From Zhengitettix transpicula (Eukaryota; Arthropoda; Insecta; Orthoptera; Tetrigidae), in contig CM073592.1 of assembly GCA_037074705.1 (NCBI GenBank), forward strand, positions 30,042,629-30,106,628: 64,000 nucleotides of DNA, read 5' to 3'. The notes beneath the pieces were generated by a model. That model was not told the origin of the DNA, did not search any database, and saw only the letters and a program-made list of their open reading frames with translations. This document shows positions 23,881 through 38,500 of the stretch, piece after piece. Every line of letters begins with the position of its first letter. The stretch's first letter is position 1. The translations under genes were made by a program, and so were the position numbers.

Positions 23881-25689
23881 AGTTATATAAATTACTAAAT
23901 TTATTAACAGTTTATTTATAGACCTACGTTATAATTTTCTCCCTCTCCTTCCTTATCAAACACTACCCCTATCATAAGTGTCTCTCAGTAATAAAATTAA
24001 AAATAAAGTGATCAATATTTAATTTATAAGAGTATAAAAGATTGTTAAAAATTTAAAAATAAATCTAATAAATGGCAACAATTTTTTATTCTCACAGCGG
24101 CCTTCTATTGGACATTCATTGCGGTCGTACGGGCTTGATAACCATAACCAACGTGCGAATTAGTGGGCAGACATTTGTTAGGGTAGACGGAAAACTGCAA
24201 AGGCCTGATCTCACGATTGGACGCCTCTAACAAGCAAGTCTGGCGTCTTTTGATGTGTCCGCCCTATTAGCAGCAGGACTCCGCACAAATGGAGGCGTGT
24301 TAACGAGATCGTCGACGACCAAAAGTGTCTCGTGCTCAGGAAACAGCTAACATTTCCGCAGGTAATTACCACCCACGCCAAGATCTGAGCTTTCCTGTGA
24401 GCTCGTCCCCAAGTGTAACGCACGCTAGTCCATAAGTAGTACATATTTTACAACATATTTTTAGTGGTTTGAAACCATGTTCCGTTTCGTATTTGTTATG
24501 ATTGACTGAAGTCTTTACAACTGCAACGTGTGTCTGTTCTTCCCTTTCGGTTAACACTGAATCTTATCTATATTTTCAGTACTCTTCAGCACTTGAGCCT
24601 CTGCTTTACCTTGTATCTTTAATAAAACAAGTTGAATCACTGTACAGCTGGAACAGAAATTTATGCTATTCCATTATATCGAACTGTAAAGTCGAGTCCA
24701 TCATGATATTTAAATAAGGATAATGATTCTCTTCGTCTTGAGCGCAGAAGACCTTCGTTGGGTATCTTAAAAACATTCGTTAATTACCGCTAAATTGTGG
24801 ACCGATGTTAACTGTCTGGAACGTATAGCGTATTTGTGAAACGCTCGCATTATTTCTCGAAAAAATGTCGTTTCTCCTTCGCGTCGCTTTTGGGCTTATA
24901 ACCGGACGGTAAAGTCTTACCTTACATAGAAAACGGTTTCTGCTCGTAACGGTTTCCGTCCTCGTGATTCCGAAGCAAACCATTCCGAATCTTTAGGAAT
25001 CATCTGTTATATTTGGAAGCCACACTAGTGTCCTTTGATTTAATGCAATTACTTGGAATTTATAATAAATAACAGGAAATATATTTATCATTAATTAATT
25101 TTCCAAATAATGTGTTTCATTCCCTACATTATGCATACCATGAAATATACATGCTACGTTTAATCAATAAATGACACTTCGAATCCGCTCAACTTTGCAA
25201 GTTTTGGATGAGAAACGTGGGCATTAAATAAGAGGCAGAAGAGATACTGAAACGTTTTGAAATTTTGTGTTGCAGAAGACTTGAAAAAATAAAATGGGAA
25301 AAATAAAGAGGTTCTAAGAAGTGTAAGTGAGAATGAATTTGTTTTTAGAGAAATGTAAACTGGATCGAAAATCGTTTACTTTACGATATCATCCGAAAGA
25401 ACGACACATGGATGGAGGTGCAGGTCGCGGAAGGTGAAGAGTGAAGCGGATAGACGACTTGAAGGGAGAACGAAGACGATATTTGACTATGAAGGAAGTG
25501 GGTAAGGAGAATATGAAGAAGGAAAGTGGCAGACCAAGTCCAAGGACGAGTCTGTAGGGATAACACTTATTATTCTTATTATAACAATAATGATAATAAA
25601 TATAACTTTTTCACTTTCTTAATAGTATTAGGTTATTGTCGTGAAGATAGTTGTTACCGCTTCCTAAATTCTATCATTACTTGGAAAAT

Positions 25690-25750
<61 letters not shown>

Positions 25751-28700
25751 TATACGATTTTCAAGGATTGAAATGAACTTAAGAAATTTTATTGGTGTTT
25801 TCTCTCTTGATCAATAGGATTAGTTGTACCAATTATGTACCTCAGTATTATTTACAAGAAAATGGGGTTGTTTTCGTCATTGTAATTAATTCATTTTTGT
25901 TTCAACAAAAAAATTAAAATTAATATAGCAGTTTTATGGAAATACCAAAACGATGTTTTGGTTCTAACTGGCAAGACGTTTCCCACTTCATAAAGCAATG
26001 TCAGAATTTTTCTTGGTATAGATAGTACTAGGCACAACTTTCATGCAAATCCAACAATTATGCAATGGCGTTGCATCGAGACCTTCAGGCTGACACCTAG
26101 GAGCGAAGGGTGTGTGCACTAGAGGAAAACAAGTTTATAGCGGCGACATTTGCATGTCTTACTTGTCCTCGTTTCCCCATCTTTAAAGCAGAAGTTCCGA
26201 GACTGGCTGCGGATGACAGATTTGACTTTAATTCAGTTTCAATTTTGCGATTGGAAGTAAACACACGAGTCTATACTTCCCTTAAATATTAAATTTTCCT
26301 GAAACTATTACTTCGAAATTATATCAACCTCGTTTATATGAAAAATTTGTCTTATGAAATTGACATATTCGTTTGTAGTTAATAAGATTGTAAATTAATA
26401 TGACTTTGCGTTTTGGCCACATATTTGAAAATATTTGAAGAAGTAATCTACTCATGCTTCAAAAATTTGGAAAATATAAAAAGTAAAGTTGTTCTGAAAA
26501 TAAATAATTTGTCGTGAAAATATATTTCCTACAAATATTCTGTATTCCTGTATTATTTTGCAATAGTTAAAGATTTTTACAACATTTTTTATTGATTTAA
26601 AAGTTGGAAGAACATTTTTCAAATAAATGAAGTATGTTTTATAATTCAATTAATTATTTTTCATTTCCATATATTTAATTAGCAATTAAATGAACAAAAT
26701 CGTTTCATTTAAGATTTCGGTCCAATAGTAACTGCTAACATTGCAAAATATGGTATTATGGTTACATTATTCTTGACTTTTAAATTCTTTTAGAGGAGAA
26801 AAAGTGGCTAGTTTGAAATTTGTGAAATTTGAATTTAGCATTTTTAAATTCTCTTTGATTGTTGAAAATAGTCGATTGAAAATACTTCACTCCCTTAAGA
26901 GTAGCTGATAATTGCTAACAATTTTGTATAAATTGCTTTTTTTGTGTATTGTGGTACGTTTATTGATATCGTTGAAAACAAATGACAGATAAGATTTTGG
27001 TATGACATTAATAATATATTAAAATAACTTTTGAATAGTCCTCTAAATGATCCCCCATCATTTTACCACACCTTTGTGACATTTTTGCAGTAAGGAGACA
27101 TTGTCTTTCCATAAAGTGTTACCCCAATAATGTTTTAAGATATTATTGAATGGAAATATTCATGTTTACACTAAATTTGTTGTTTTTATTTAAACATAAT
27201 TTTATTTTATGCCAACTGATCAAGATTTTTTATTAGCTATTTTATATCATTTTTCCAAATCAATTTATTGACCACCAAAAGTCTATTTAGTAGTTTCTAA
27301 ATCCTTATTTATATATCTTTCAATATTTACTGACTTCAAAATGGAAATGGTAGTATGAAATCATATTTAGTATGTTTTGTCACAATTTAATGCTATTACA
27401 TCGACTGGAAACCAATTTACATTATTGATTGTGTATACCGTATGTTGTTTTTAATTTGCTTGTGTCACTTGCAAAAGTAATCATTTTTTAGGTAGAATTC
27501 ATCAGGTTGGGAAAATTATTATATAAATTAACGATAAGAGTGGACCTAAAATTTAACCATGTAGTTCCAAATCCTTTGATATCCCCGATTGGAATTAAAT
27601 GATAATGAAAATAATTTTTTAGCATGAATCTTTGTTTCCTGTCTGATAAGTAATATATAAACCATAAGTAGGACATATTCCAAATAAATACATTTTTGTA
27701 TGTGTTCTACACATTGAAATGATTGTGGACAGTAACAGAACATCCATCATGGGTAACATTTTTAATTTAATTCCTATAATATTTATATGGTACTAGTGAG
27801 TATTCTTTTTTTGGTGTATAATACTATTTCATAAAGCCCAAATAAACTACAAAAAGAAATTTATTTTATTGACTTAATAAACAATAGTATATTAGGATGG
27901 GCTGTGGGGGATATTTACTTAGTTCCTCTGTTTTCATTCTTGAAAACCTAACAATGGAATGACAGTTGTGTGTTTAAATGTTTTTGGGAATGTAACAGTT
28001 AGTAATGAAAGGTTGCACTCATATAAACTACTACATATTTCACTAGAATTATGAGATTAAAATTAATTTAAATTTATCACTTAATAATTTCAGGATGACA
28101 AATTGTTGCATAATTATTGGAGTGTATGTTCTTTTCTAGGATAAATTGGAAATTTTATTGGACTTATAATCTAAATATACTTCGAATAAAATATGATTTC
28201 ATATACAAACAATCTTATTAAGTGGATAGTTTTCAAATCTCATTTCATTTGAAAATTTCAATGACGTATACTCCATTTTCTTTTAATACAATTTGCTATA
28301 ATCTTTAAATAATATCACTACAGAATCTCACAACCAATTATTAATTTCCCATTAATGTAGTTTATGTGTATGTATTCTCTACCAGGGAGTAATTTCAATG
28401 TAACATATAACACAAAATTAATACATTTTTTTTTCAGGAATATAAGATAAAGTATAGGGAACTGTTTCATGGAAGATTATATTTGAGTGGAGGGTCCTGG
28501 TAAGTTTGCATTTCTAATTTACCAAATTGTACCATTCAGTGCAGCAAATGAATTTGCAGTTAAATTACATTTTCAGATTCAGTTAATCTTTAACATTGTA
28601 GATTTGTAACACATTAAAATATTAATAATTTATAATTTGAAGTTTTCTGAATAGTCTTTAAACTTGTTCATATTTTAATATGTTAATAATATTTGCTTTA

Positions 28701-29373
28701 AATGATATAAAAACTATTATTGTCTAGTAATTATATATAGAAGTAGACAAATAAAATATTTACTTTATTAATTCATTTTTCATTTTTTGGTAACTTCTTT
28801 ATGTAATTAGTACACTTTTAACACTGAAGTTTTATATTATATTATCTATGGTATAAAAATGAGATCTGATAAACACATTAATTGAGCTGAGTTTTATCCA
28901 AATCATTACAAAGCTTTGGCAAACCAATGCATTAAAACCTACCTGCATTGCCAATATAAACCATTGTTCTCATTTAACGGCAATATTGGTATTTTTACTA
29001 TATAAATCTATTAATGAATTAATAAATATGAAGTCATATTTATGCCTATATTTTAGTACTAACTATATCTAAAGAGCAAATATTAGTACAATCAAAGAAT
29101 ACTCTATGAAAATAAATCACTAATTAATTCAAAGGCAGTACTTAACTTAATGAGCATTTTCAATCGAAATAGTAAAATATATATCTACAATTTTCTTAGA
29201 GTGTCCCACAAGTACAATTAACCGTATTCACTTCTAAAATAAGTTCACATAATTTTAATGGTATTGAATTTTGTTAGAAAGAGGTGAGTCAAACAATTAC
29301 ATTTTAAGACAATATTAATTTATCATACTGAATAATTTTATACAAATTCTACATAAAGTAAATAAATAATTAA
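23881..29373. other. AT-rich intergenic DNA downstream of gene A
   Basis: No gene recognised on either strand. A long (TA)n tract sits at 25694-25756. From about 26300 to 29370 the sequence is extremely AT-rich and would include any 3' UTR of gene A. I could not identify a convincing polyadenylation signal close to its stop codon. Confidence 0.45.
25694..25756. repeat. (TA)n microsatellite
   Basis: About 30 TA units with one CATA interruption near the right end. Confidence 0.95.
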
Positions 29374-29546
29374 TTAATCCATTATTAAGTCATTCCACCA
29401 AGCAAATGTCTTGGTTGGAGGGTAGTTTCCACAGCGAGGAAAATTCCGTGGGACAGGGGGCATCTGATAGTTCTCCCCCACTTTTATCACGACTGCCATA
29501 CCCATCTCCATATGGTTTGTCAGATGGCAGTGGAACAGCCAGAATC
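29374..29546 (-). CDS. Gene A exon 11 (C-terminal, T1/T3 copper site)
   Basis: Acceptor TTAAAG|GA; residues 579-635 and stop TAA at 29376-29374. It begins GFWLFHCHLTNHMEMGM, with the two His and the Cys bridging T1 and T3 coppers plus the axial Met, and ends VPRNFPRCGNYPP...WWNDLIMD. Confidence 0.92.
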
Positions 29547-32500
29547 CTTTAACATTCAAGTTAAGAGATTGGTCAATTGTAACTACTATTTACAAATAGA
29601 TAGTGGATAAAAATATAATAATTATGTTTTCTATTGTCTAAGAGATAAATACAAATGAAATTATCGAGTAATGTAACAATAATATGGTAAGATACCGTAA
29701 AAGAAATTGAAGGTGAGTAAAAAATTTTTAACTGTGAAATGTAATTGTTCATCTTCAGGGTGGATCATTCAGAGAAACTGCAGTGCTTCTACAGTCTACA
29801 ACTTACTTGTTGTAGCTCACCTCTTAATTTTTACAGTTTTATGGGGAGAAATATTTATGTGCATTTGTGTGAGGGTTGTACTACGGGAATTGAGATTTTG
29901 GAAAATATAGAGATGAAATGCTTTGGTGACTTCATTTGAAGATGAAAGTTTTTTGAGTCCGTGGAGTTTAGTATCATGTAAAGAACCTTAGCAGATATAA
30001 TATGAAACAAAAACAGTAAGATTTAAAGACGATACCTGGATTGTCGGCCTTAAATCTGATGACTGAGTACCCTCCATTCGGAATAGTAGCTGTGTCTTTC
30101 AATGGCGCTCCTTTAAACGTCTTCTTTATCAAACCTTTCTCGTTTAGATCCTTGAGGTATTCTGTAGTCTCATTATTGCTGGGAAGGGTTCCCATCGCAA
30201 CCACATGAAATTCGAATCCGTGTAAATGAAATGGATGGTCTCCTGCTTCGGCTGTAACTTTTTAGAGAAACAAATTGTTTTAAAAAATTATACATCAAAA
30301 CGACAGCGAAAAAACCAATATCGCAATGGTACTTACAAGGTTCGTAGATCAAACATTCTACCAAAGCACCTTTTTTAATTTTTATTATGTATGGGCACGA
30401 GCAAAAGTTTTGTTCATTGCAGTAATTTCCTCGATTCTCGTCTGTGCAGAACATTCTGGAGGAGAATTCTTCTCGTTGGGTGAGAAAAGGAATCGGAGGA
30501 GCCCTGTACGTGTTTCTGTTCAACTGCGGGTATGGTCCAGGCATTTCATAAGTAGCTGGAATTAAACATTGCTTTTAATGGAGCTTGAAATAGCACAAGT
30601 ATTCAAAACCGTGTTGACACCACATTTTACATCTAATTTCCAGTTGGAAAATTTGTGTTGTTGGTGGTGTATGTGTTAGGAAGTCGGCAGTAACACATTG
30701 GTACCAAGTGAAAAAGTCAAGCAGCAGTTCAAGTATGTAGTAAATATTTTTCAGCACAAGGTAAAAGTCGAGGACAAGCATCATTCGGCAACTTGATAAA
30801 GGGGTGTGAAGGAATAGTGTACGTTTCTCAGCTACTGAAAAACAGTGGTGCCACGTTAAACCTTGTGAAGAAAAGTTGTATTGAGGCCGCGTAAACTTAC
30901 TGTAGGTGCGCTTTACGGAGTTAAAGAAATTTTAAAATATTTATAAAAGTTGGAATTTTTTTAAAAAAGAGTAAAACTCCCATGAGTTTAAATTTAGATA
31001 TAACCGAAGTTTAAAATCGATACTAATAAAACTGACGTACACGTACACTTGCAACTTAAATAAAGTAATTAGATATGTCATTTTCGGATAATGGAGCGAT
31101 TTTTATATTGACGTTTTGGATTAGTTTTAAGAGATTTTACAATGTTCTGTTGTGTAAAAAAAATATTAATTACTATTGTTATTAAAATTGCGGCTGATTA
31201 CCAATCCTTTGAGTAAAATATATAATAACTATGTGTCAATCATATTAAATTTAAAATCCTTTAATTTAAAAAGCTTTACGGAGTTCTTAAACAGTCAATA
31301 AATGTTTCATAATTACAATAAAGTGACATCTAGAAAAAATGAACGCCAAACTAAAATAAAACGCAATGAACGTTGGTGGTTAAATTTATGAGACTTAAGT
31401 AGGTTAATATGATTTAGAATGATTAATTGTGTTTTTTTAAAAAAGTACTTATATCGTTTTGAGAACTGAGTACTTAACGTAACAAAATTGCAAAACTATA
31501 CTTAAAAATATCGTTCAAGGTTCTATAATCGAATCCAGATTTTTTCAAATGAATTGTAATAAATCTATTATTAAGAACTGAATCCCAATTAAAGTACAAT
31601 CTATTAAAGTAAAAATTATTAAATTAAATATCGTAATTGTTTATATATAACCGACTTACAGTAAAAGTTGAGTGTTAGCCCTAAATAAAATACGAAATCA
31701 GGCTTCTTGGATATGCATTCATCACCCAAAAATTCTTCGGCAGATTTCAAATTTACAACAGGGATTAATTCGTTATTTGAATAATCCGTATTCCTAACCG
31801 ACACTGGGTTCAAAAGCTGAAATGATAAAAAAAAATTATAATAAATTTATATGCTCTCGTGTATTTTCAAATTACGATAATTATTTATAACTATAAATTT
31901 GACATTTAAGCAAAGTGATGCGTTGAGCATTATAATTAAATTAAATTTATCTTAAGTTAAAATGTGCATTCCGTCATAAACGTCCTAGACCTTCAATCCC
32001 GGACGTTGAGGGAAATGCTGGCATTTTTAGAGCTCATACAGACGGAAAAGACTTGGAAGTGTTGGCTCTTCAGCCTCTCTTCCTACTTTCAAAAATGGAA
32101 CTCACGAAAATATTATCTCTGAATTCAAGTGGCATTAATTTTGAATGTGCTTACCTTTCCTGGAACCTTGGAACCCTCGTAGGTGGGTGTTCCAGAAGGA
32201 AGCTTGTCTGGTGCGCCTTCGTACCTTATGATGGCTTGTTGAAAGACTTTATTGGGTTCACAGAAGCCATACCCAACCACGTTCATCCAGTAGTTATCCA
32301 CAGGCTGGTCGGCTTTCAGCACAACGTCGTATCTCTCTCCAGCGTTCATCATTATCGAATCAACTGAAATAGAAATGAGGTAAAGAAATGGAGTACAATT
32401 CACTTTCAAGTTTTAATGGAAAAGGAACGAGAAAAAAAAAAGTTAATTTAAAGGGAAGTGTAAAACATCGGAGTAGGAATATGTGTTATTGGGTTTCGGC

Positions 32501-35500
32501 AATGCGTGAGACAACCTAGTCATGGATTTCCGGGCCTGAGAAGATCTTCATATGTGATTTAATATACAGGACATGTGATTATATGTGAGGAAGATCCAAC
32601 CACCGACAACAAAAGGTCTATTGTGACGCATCACAGACACAGTCACTATGTATACGACTTTTTCTCTCAAATAAAACATATTCATGAATAACGCTAAACC
32701 TTCTGTTTTCCCATTGTCGTTGCTCTCTTATTGTTACGCCAACCCTTCGGCTCTCCCATTGTCGTTACGTTTTCGTCGCTTTTGAGTGTTGTCAACTGAC
32801 CAGTGCAGTTTCTCTAGGCTCTTCTTAGCATCTGACGAAAGAGACAAGGATGCCAGAAACGTTGTGTGGTATTTATATTACCCTTTTTTGTCTGTATTGG
32901 CTATATTTATTATTCATTAGTTTCAATCAGACGTAATTTTTTTCAATTTAAAACATATTCATATTAAATATTCAGAACATCATATAAAATTGTAAACTAA
33001 GAAAGAGGTGGAAGTATATTCGTTTCGTATTGCAGTCCTCAGCAATACACAGAGATGAAAGAAACATCAGACTATTAAGGCAGAAATGTATCTTGTAATA
33101 ACTGAAATAAATTGTTTGTTTGTGTGTAAATGTGTGTATGAATGTTCAAAATACAAATCTACACCCGTGGTGAAAATTTGACGGTATTTCGTACACATGT
33201 GCCTTTCGAACCGGAAATAAACACACTGGGAATAAGACACCACTATTACCATAGGTGCGAGTGTGGACGCTGGTGGAAATTTTCAAACGTGTTAAAACGG
33301 CAGACATTTTCGCCGAAAGAAAATTTTTCGGGGTCAATGTGATAGATTGCGTTTTTCCAGATAATTTTTTATGTATAAATTCAAACCCTTTTGAAAAGGG
33401 AAGGAAGCATTTTTAGGGATGGGGTTTAGGGGCCTTATATAAAAATAACGCAAAAACAACAAAAATTGAAGTTAAAATCCGGGATTATGGAGACGCTGAG
33501 TTTAATTATGACACCCCCGGCAACATTATAATAGAAAGAACATTAAAACAGACACGACGGCTCATCTCTTAATATTTTGGGTATCGCTTAAGGTGTAAAA
33601 TTCAGTTAAATGAAATAATTTAAAATTCGTTATATTTAATTACATTAAATATAGAGGAACATTAGTTTTTAAGGTGAAATTTACACACACTTTGCGCAAC
33701 ATAATTAATTATTTAGAATTGTAATTAAATATTAGTAATTTGGAATTATATCATTTCATTGAATTTTACATCGACCGAAGAAAAAACCAAAACATTGGAG
33801 ATGAGACGTTGTGTCTATTTGAAAGTTTTTTTCTATTATGATGTTTTAAATTTTTACCCACAATCAATTTATTATTTATTAGGCTGTTTTTTTCATTTAT
33901 TTAAAGAATTCAGATAAATAATACTGTTATCAATACAGGCTTGCACGCGTTTCTTATCTCAAGTCAAGAAAATGCGATCTTACCTTCAACTGGTTCAACA
34001 TTTCCAGTGTCTGTATTGATGACGAGCAATTTGTGTCCCTGAACAGAGATTTGTATAGAGCAGTGCATGGGGCAGTTGTACATAAATCGGAATCTGTATC
34101 TGTATCCCTGGAATCAAAAGTTAAAGTTTATAAGTAAAACAAAATTGACCATTTTTATATACGAAGGATTTGGAAACGATAATATGTAGTCATGTTGTAT
34201 GGTATGAGGGATGAAACTGAGGCTGGGGAAATGTTTTAAATAATAAATAAGGAAGACAAATCATTATCTCTATTAACTTTAAAGAAAATAAACCCAATTT
34301 TGTGCATTTAACACAAATTTAAGCTTTTAGATGTAAAATAATTTGGTTTTAAAAATAATAACTGCTCAAATATTACGCAGTCAGTGGTTCTTTTGCAAGT
34401 AAATTAATTGTCACGTAATACATTTTATTTTAAATGTCTGTATACATTTCGGAGAGATGTACCTTTTCAACTTTGAACACTTCGCGTGGTGTGTAGAAAG
34501 TCTGGCCCTTACGTTCGAAACTCTTTATGGCTCCTTTGCCGTTGATGATGAGTCCTTTACCGTTTACCCTCTGATTGAGGAAGCGTCCTAAGTTAAATGT
34601 CTCTTTCGCACTGTCAGGGAACCAGTGCCATATAATACACTCGTGCTCCTTCAAGTCATAGTCGTAGAATTTGGAGTTTGGCTCTTCTTGATTAGGGCGG
34701 CGAACAATCATAACACCAAACAATCCATCGGACTCTTCGAATCCTGTATACATGAAAATTGTTAACCATTCATAAAATATTACAACTCTGGGAAATAAAG
34801 TGGGTGATACGAATTAAGAACTAGATAGAACTGTGCGAATCTTGAATTCATCATTCGACGATCACTCGCGTCTTATTTCTGTGGTGCATGACGTAGACAT
34901 TGGTACTACTGAAGAAATAAATTATCTTTAACTGAAGATGTTTCCTACTCGTCAGAAAAATTAATCACCCCTTCCTGAATGCAACCTGTGAAGCACCCTG
35001 CGTTCGGATTCCAACAACTTCTTATGAAAGAAAATAATTCCTCCCATTACAATCTCAACACAGATTCTCAATTCAAGTATTCACTTACCTGTCTTGTTCT
35101 TTTTGTAATGTTATGCATAATAAATTCCAGGGAAATTCCAAAATAATGTAGTCTGTAACAAATCAGAGAACGTTCCGATAACGGCCTGGTTTAAGACAGT
35201 TCGCAGGTTCAATGTATACCGCAGATTTTACCCAGGAAAATATAACGAAGCCAAATTATTGCATTTAAACGAGAACAGTGTTGTTATTTTAATGGACAGG
35301 GAAATTTATTTGGATCCATTTTGTTTGTGTAAAAACAGAAAACGTTTCCAGTGTAAGTAAAACCGACAGCCGATGTTTCATTAAACATTGGTATGGAATT
35401 AAAAACAAATAATTTGAATGAATAGGTGAAATATAGTCAAATACACACATTTGTAGTTGACGTTAAGGAGAATATGTAAATGTGTCATTTAATTAAATTA

Positions 35501-38500
35501 TAGTGTTCTGGTAAGAAGTGCACTAGAAAATTGTAGTTATAAGTATTATTTACACTTCTACCGAAATAATAATTCAACTTATCATCATGAATGGTGTGTC
35601 TTTCTCTAGTAGTGCTCATTGAAATTTATTAGCTACAGACAAGTCTCTAAAAATTAAGGCCTTATCTAAAGAAATAATACAACGTCTTGCAAATTAGATC
35701 TTCAATTACACAATTCTAATTTAAATTTCTTCGTCACAACAGAAAAAAATAAGTAAGTTCTGTATATCAAAATTCATTTTCATCTGGAACTTAATAGTCT
35801 CAAAAGTACTGAAAGAAACGCTAAACCTCCGCAATCCTACGACAAAGGAACTGAGGAGGAACTGCCTGAAGGCGATACTTAATCATCTAAAGAGAATAAT
35901 TACATGTTAAAAATACGTTTCTGCCTCTTCGCCCGAGAAAAAAGCCAATGAATCGTCTTGGATAACCATGAATTACACTCGGATTATTAATTCGCAGAAC
36001 GTACATCCAGGAAAACCTTAATTGAACCAGTGTTTTCTGAATATTTCACTGCAAGGCTGAAATAAATGTATCTCGTAGAAAGGTTTCTATTTTCCTCGTC
36101 AAAAAAAAGCAGAGCGCCCCTTCATGAATGCAACACGCGAAACACCTTTGTCTCGGATGGTTTATTCGACTCTGATTGTCAATGAAACGGGAACATATAG
36201 TTCTTACCATGACAAGTTGACCTCCGAGTAATTCATTTTTAGCACATTCCTAATTTGTATACTCACATAAGTTTCTTGATCTTGTATTTATCAGAATACA
36301 TCAAAACCAAATTTTCATTCCACTTATTGTAAAGAATTATTATAATTAAAGACACTTACCGACATGACTGTGATACAAGTGCGTGCCAGGCTGCGCGGCT
36401 TTGAACTTGTAAGTGAATTTATTGTTCGGATCAATGGGACACTGAGTGACAAAAGGCACTCCGTCCATTTCCGGTGTCCCCCTCTGATGGATTCCGTGCC
36501 AATGAATGGACACCGACTTAGAAGTCATCATGTTCTGCACCTCAACCTCTATCGTGTCATCTTTGCAAACCTAAAACGTTCACAAAATTGGACATAAATT
36601 GGTTTATAAATTGGGGAAATTTTAAAAGTCGGATCCGATTTTAATTAGGTAGTGCAATTATGTATCAAATGGATAATGTTGCGGACAGTAGATCATTTTA
36701 ATGCCTTCCTGTTTTTCTCTTTTCTTAGTCTACTGTCGTCCATTGAAATCACGAGCAACAGAAATTGCAGTATTTTTATATACGCTCTACAACTACGCTT
36801 TACAGTTCATTGTTCGTTTTTATTATCCAATCTTCGTTGTCCTTTACTGCTGAGGTGGCCGTACTTTTAGCGTCTGGTTTGATCCATAAACCCCAACTGG
36901 TCACAACTTACTCCACCAGTCCACTAGATAAATTAACAATTTACCAAACATATAAATTTTCTGTTGTATATTATTCACAAGCACAAACTGCCACTAATGT
37001 TCTTGAGAGTTGACTTGGTACCTAGTGTAGGAAAAGCAGGTGTCCTTACGCGTATGGGTTCTCCAGGAATTTGAGTGTTGATGCACTCGACGTTTCGCTG
37101 GTGTCCTCCAGCGGAGATGCATCCGTCATTGTAGCAGTCGGTGCGGTTGAAGGGACAGTCACCGCAGGCGCCGTTCATGGACGCGTAGTCGCTCACGGTG
37201 AAGATGTACTTGCACGTGCGTCTGTCCCCGCGCTTGCAGGGCCTGTAGCATGAGCTTCCCTCTTCTGTAACCAACGAATCACGCAACTCAGTCACACATT
37301 CGCTTGGGGGGGGAAAAACAGCAAAATTGATATAATTAGTTTTCGGTTAAAACCAATCGGATCTCAAACAAGCAAAAACTTGCAACGTATAAACTAGACG
37401 GAAGAATATCACATCAATGGAAATCACAAAATATAAGTATCAAAATACGTTTTCGATGCCACAGACTTTCGTTCGTCGTTAAATGATCACTTGAACAATG
37501 TTTTATTTCAACAGGACGGTGCCACATGTCACACGGTAGACGAGAATAAAGCTTTGAAGCCCAGAAGAGTTTTTTCACGGAATCTTGATGTTAAATTTTC
37601 ACGCGAGTTCTTCCTGTAGGTTAAAGATGATAAACCACAGACGATCAGCGACGTACGACAGAAGATCACTTGCACAATTACCAATTTACCACACGAAAAG
37701 GGTGAAAGAGTGGCCAGACATCGGATCTCAAGTATTTGTTCAACAAAGCAAATCAGACGAGGGATTCATTGCTGATTATTTTAAAACCAACGATTGGTTG
37801 TATAAAGAAATAATTACGTACGCCTGCAGTAAATACACCTTTGTAGGAGGTAATTGTACTAATTCGATTTTATAATCCTACGACACCCGTAAATCAGTAA
37901 ACAGTATAACGTAATTTGCTCAATATAATTATAAATAGTTTTTATCGCCACAAGTTTAAAGAAACATAAACAGAATAAGTGCAAGTTGTGTGAAGCATCA
38001 TATAACTGAATGCGTAAAAACACTTTTTGTGGCTCGTATACGTCAGTAATGTTTAATGTTTCTCCGTGTGCCTTATCATCGCGAATGAAATTTAATTCTT
38101 TTTTAGGTTTCCATCTGCAGAGAATTGACACCAATGTACTGTAACGATCATTTTCGTTCGGGTTGTGAGACCGGCCGTGTCACGGTGGCTTAGAGTTGCT
38201 GGGCGACTTGACAACGTGGTCAGTGTCCTATAATAATATGCGGGGGTGGACCCTCGTGTTTTGGAGAGAGAACAGCAGATGTGGTTGAGGGTGTAAGGAG
38301 GAGACACTGCGGACAACACGGGACTTGTGTATAGCTTGGCAAGTTGTCTTCGGCATACAAGACAATAAAATCTTGCAATCCTGTCCACGTGTCTGAGGTA
38401 TACTGGAAGAGAACCCGGAAATATTTCGGCCAAAGGTGAAGCCGTGACTGCCTGACCACGAGTGAATCCAAGTCGCCTGTAAGGTCAACACCGGAGCAGG

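Noticed and set aside
25526..25771. 81-residue frame ending in Tyr-Ile repeats
   Set aside because: Runs through the (TA)n microsatellite; not a gene.
32053..32367. 104-residue plus-strand frame at 32.0-32.4 kb
   Set aside because: Antisense to gene A exon 7, no family resemblance.
36364..36597. 77-residue plus-strand frame opposite the HWHG exon
   Set aside because: Antisense shadow of gene A exon 4.
37071..37253. Plus-strand open frame opposite gene A exon 3
   Set aside because: Antisense shadow of a well-supported laccase exon.
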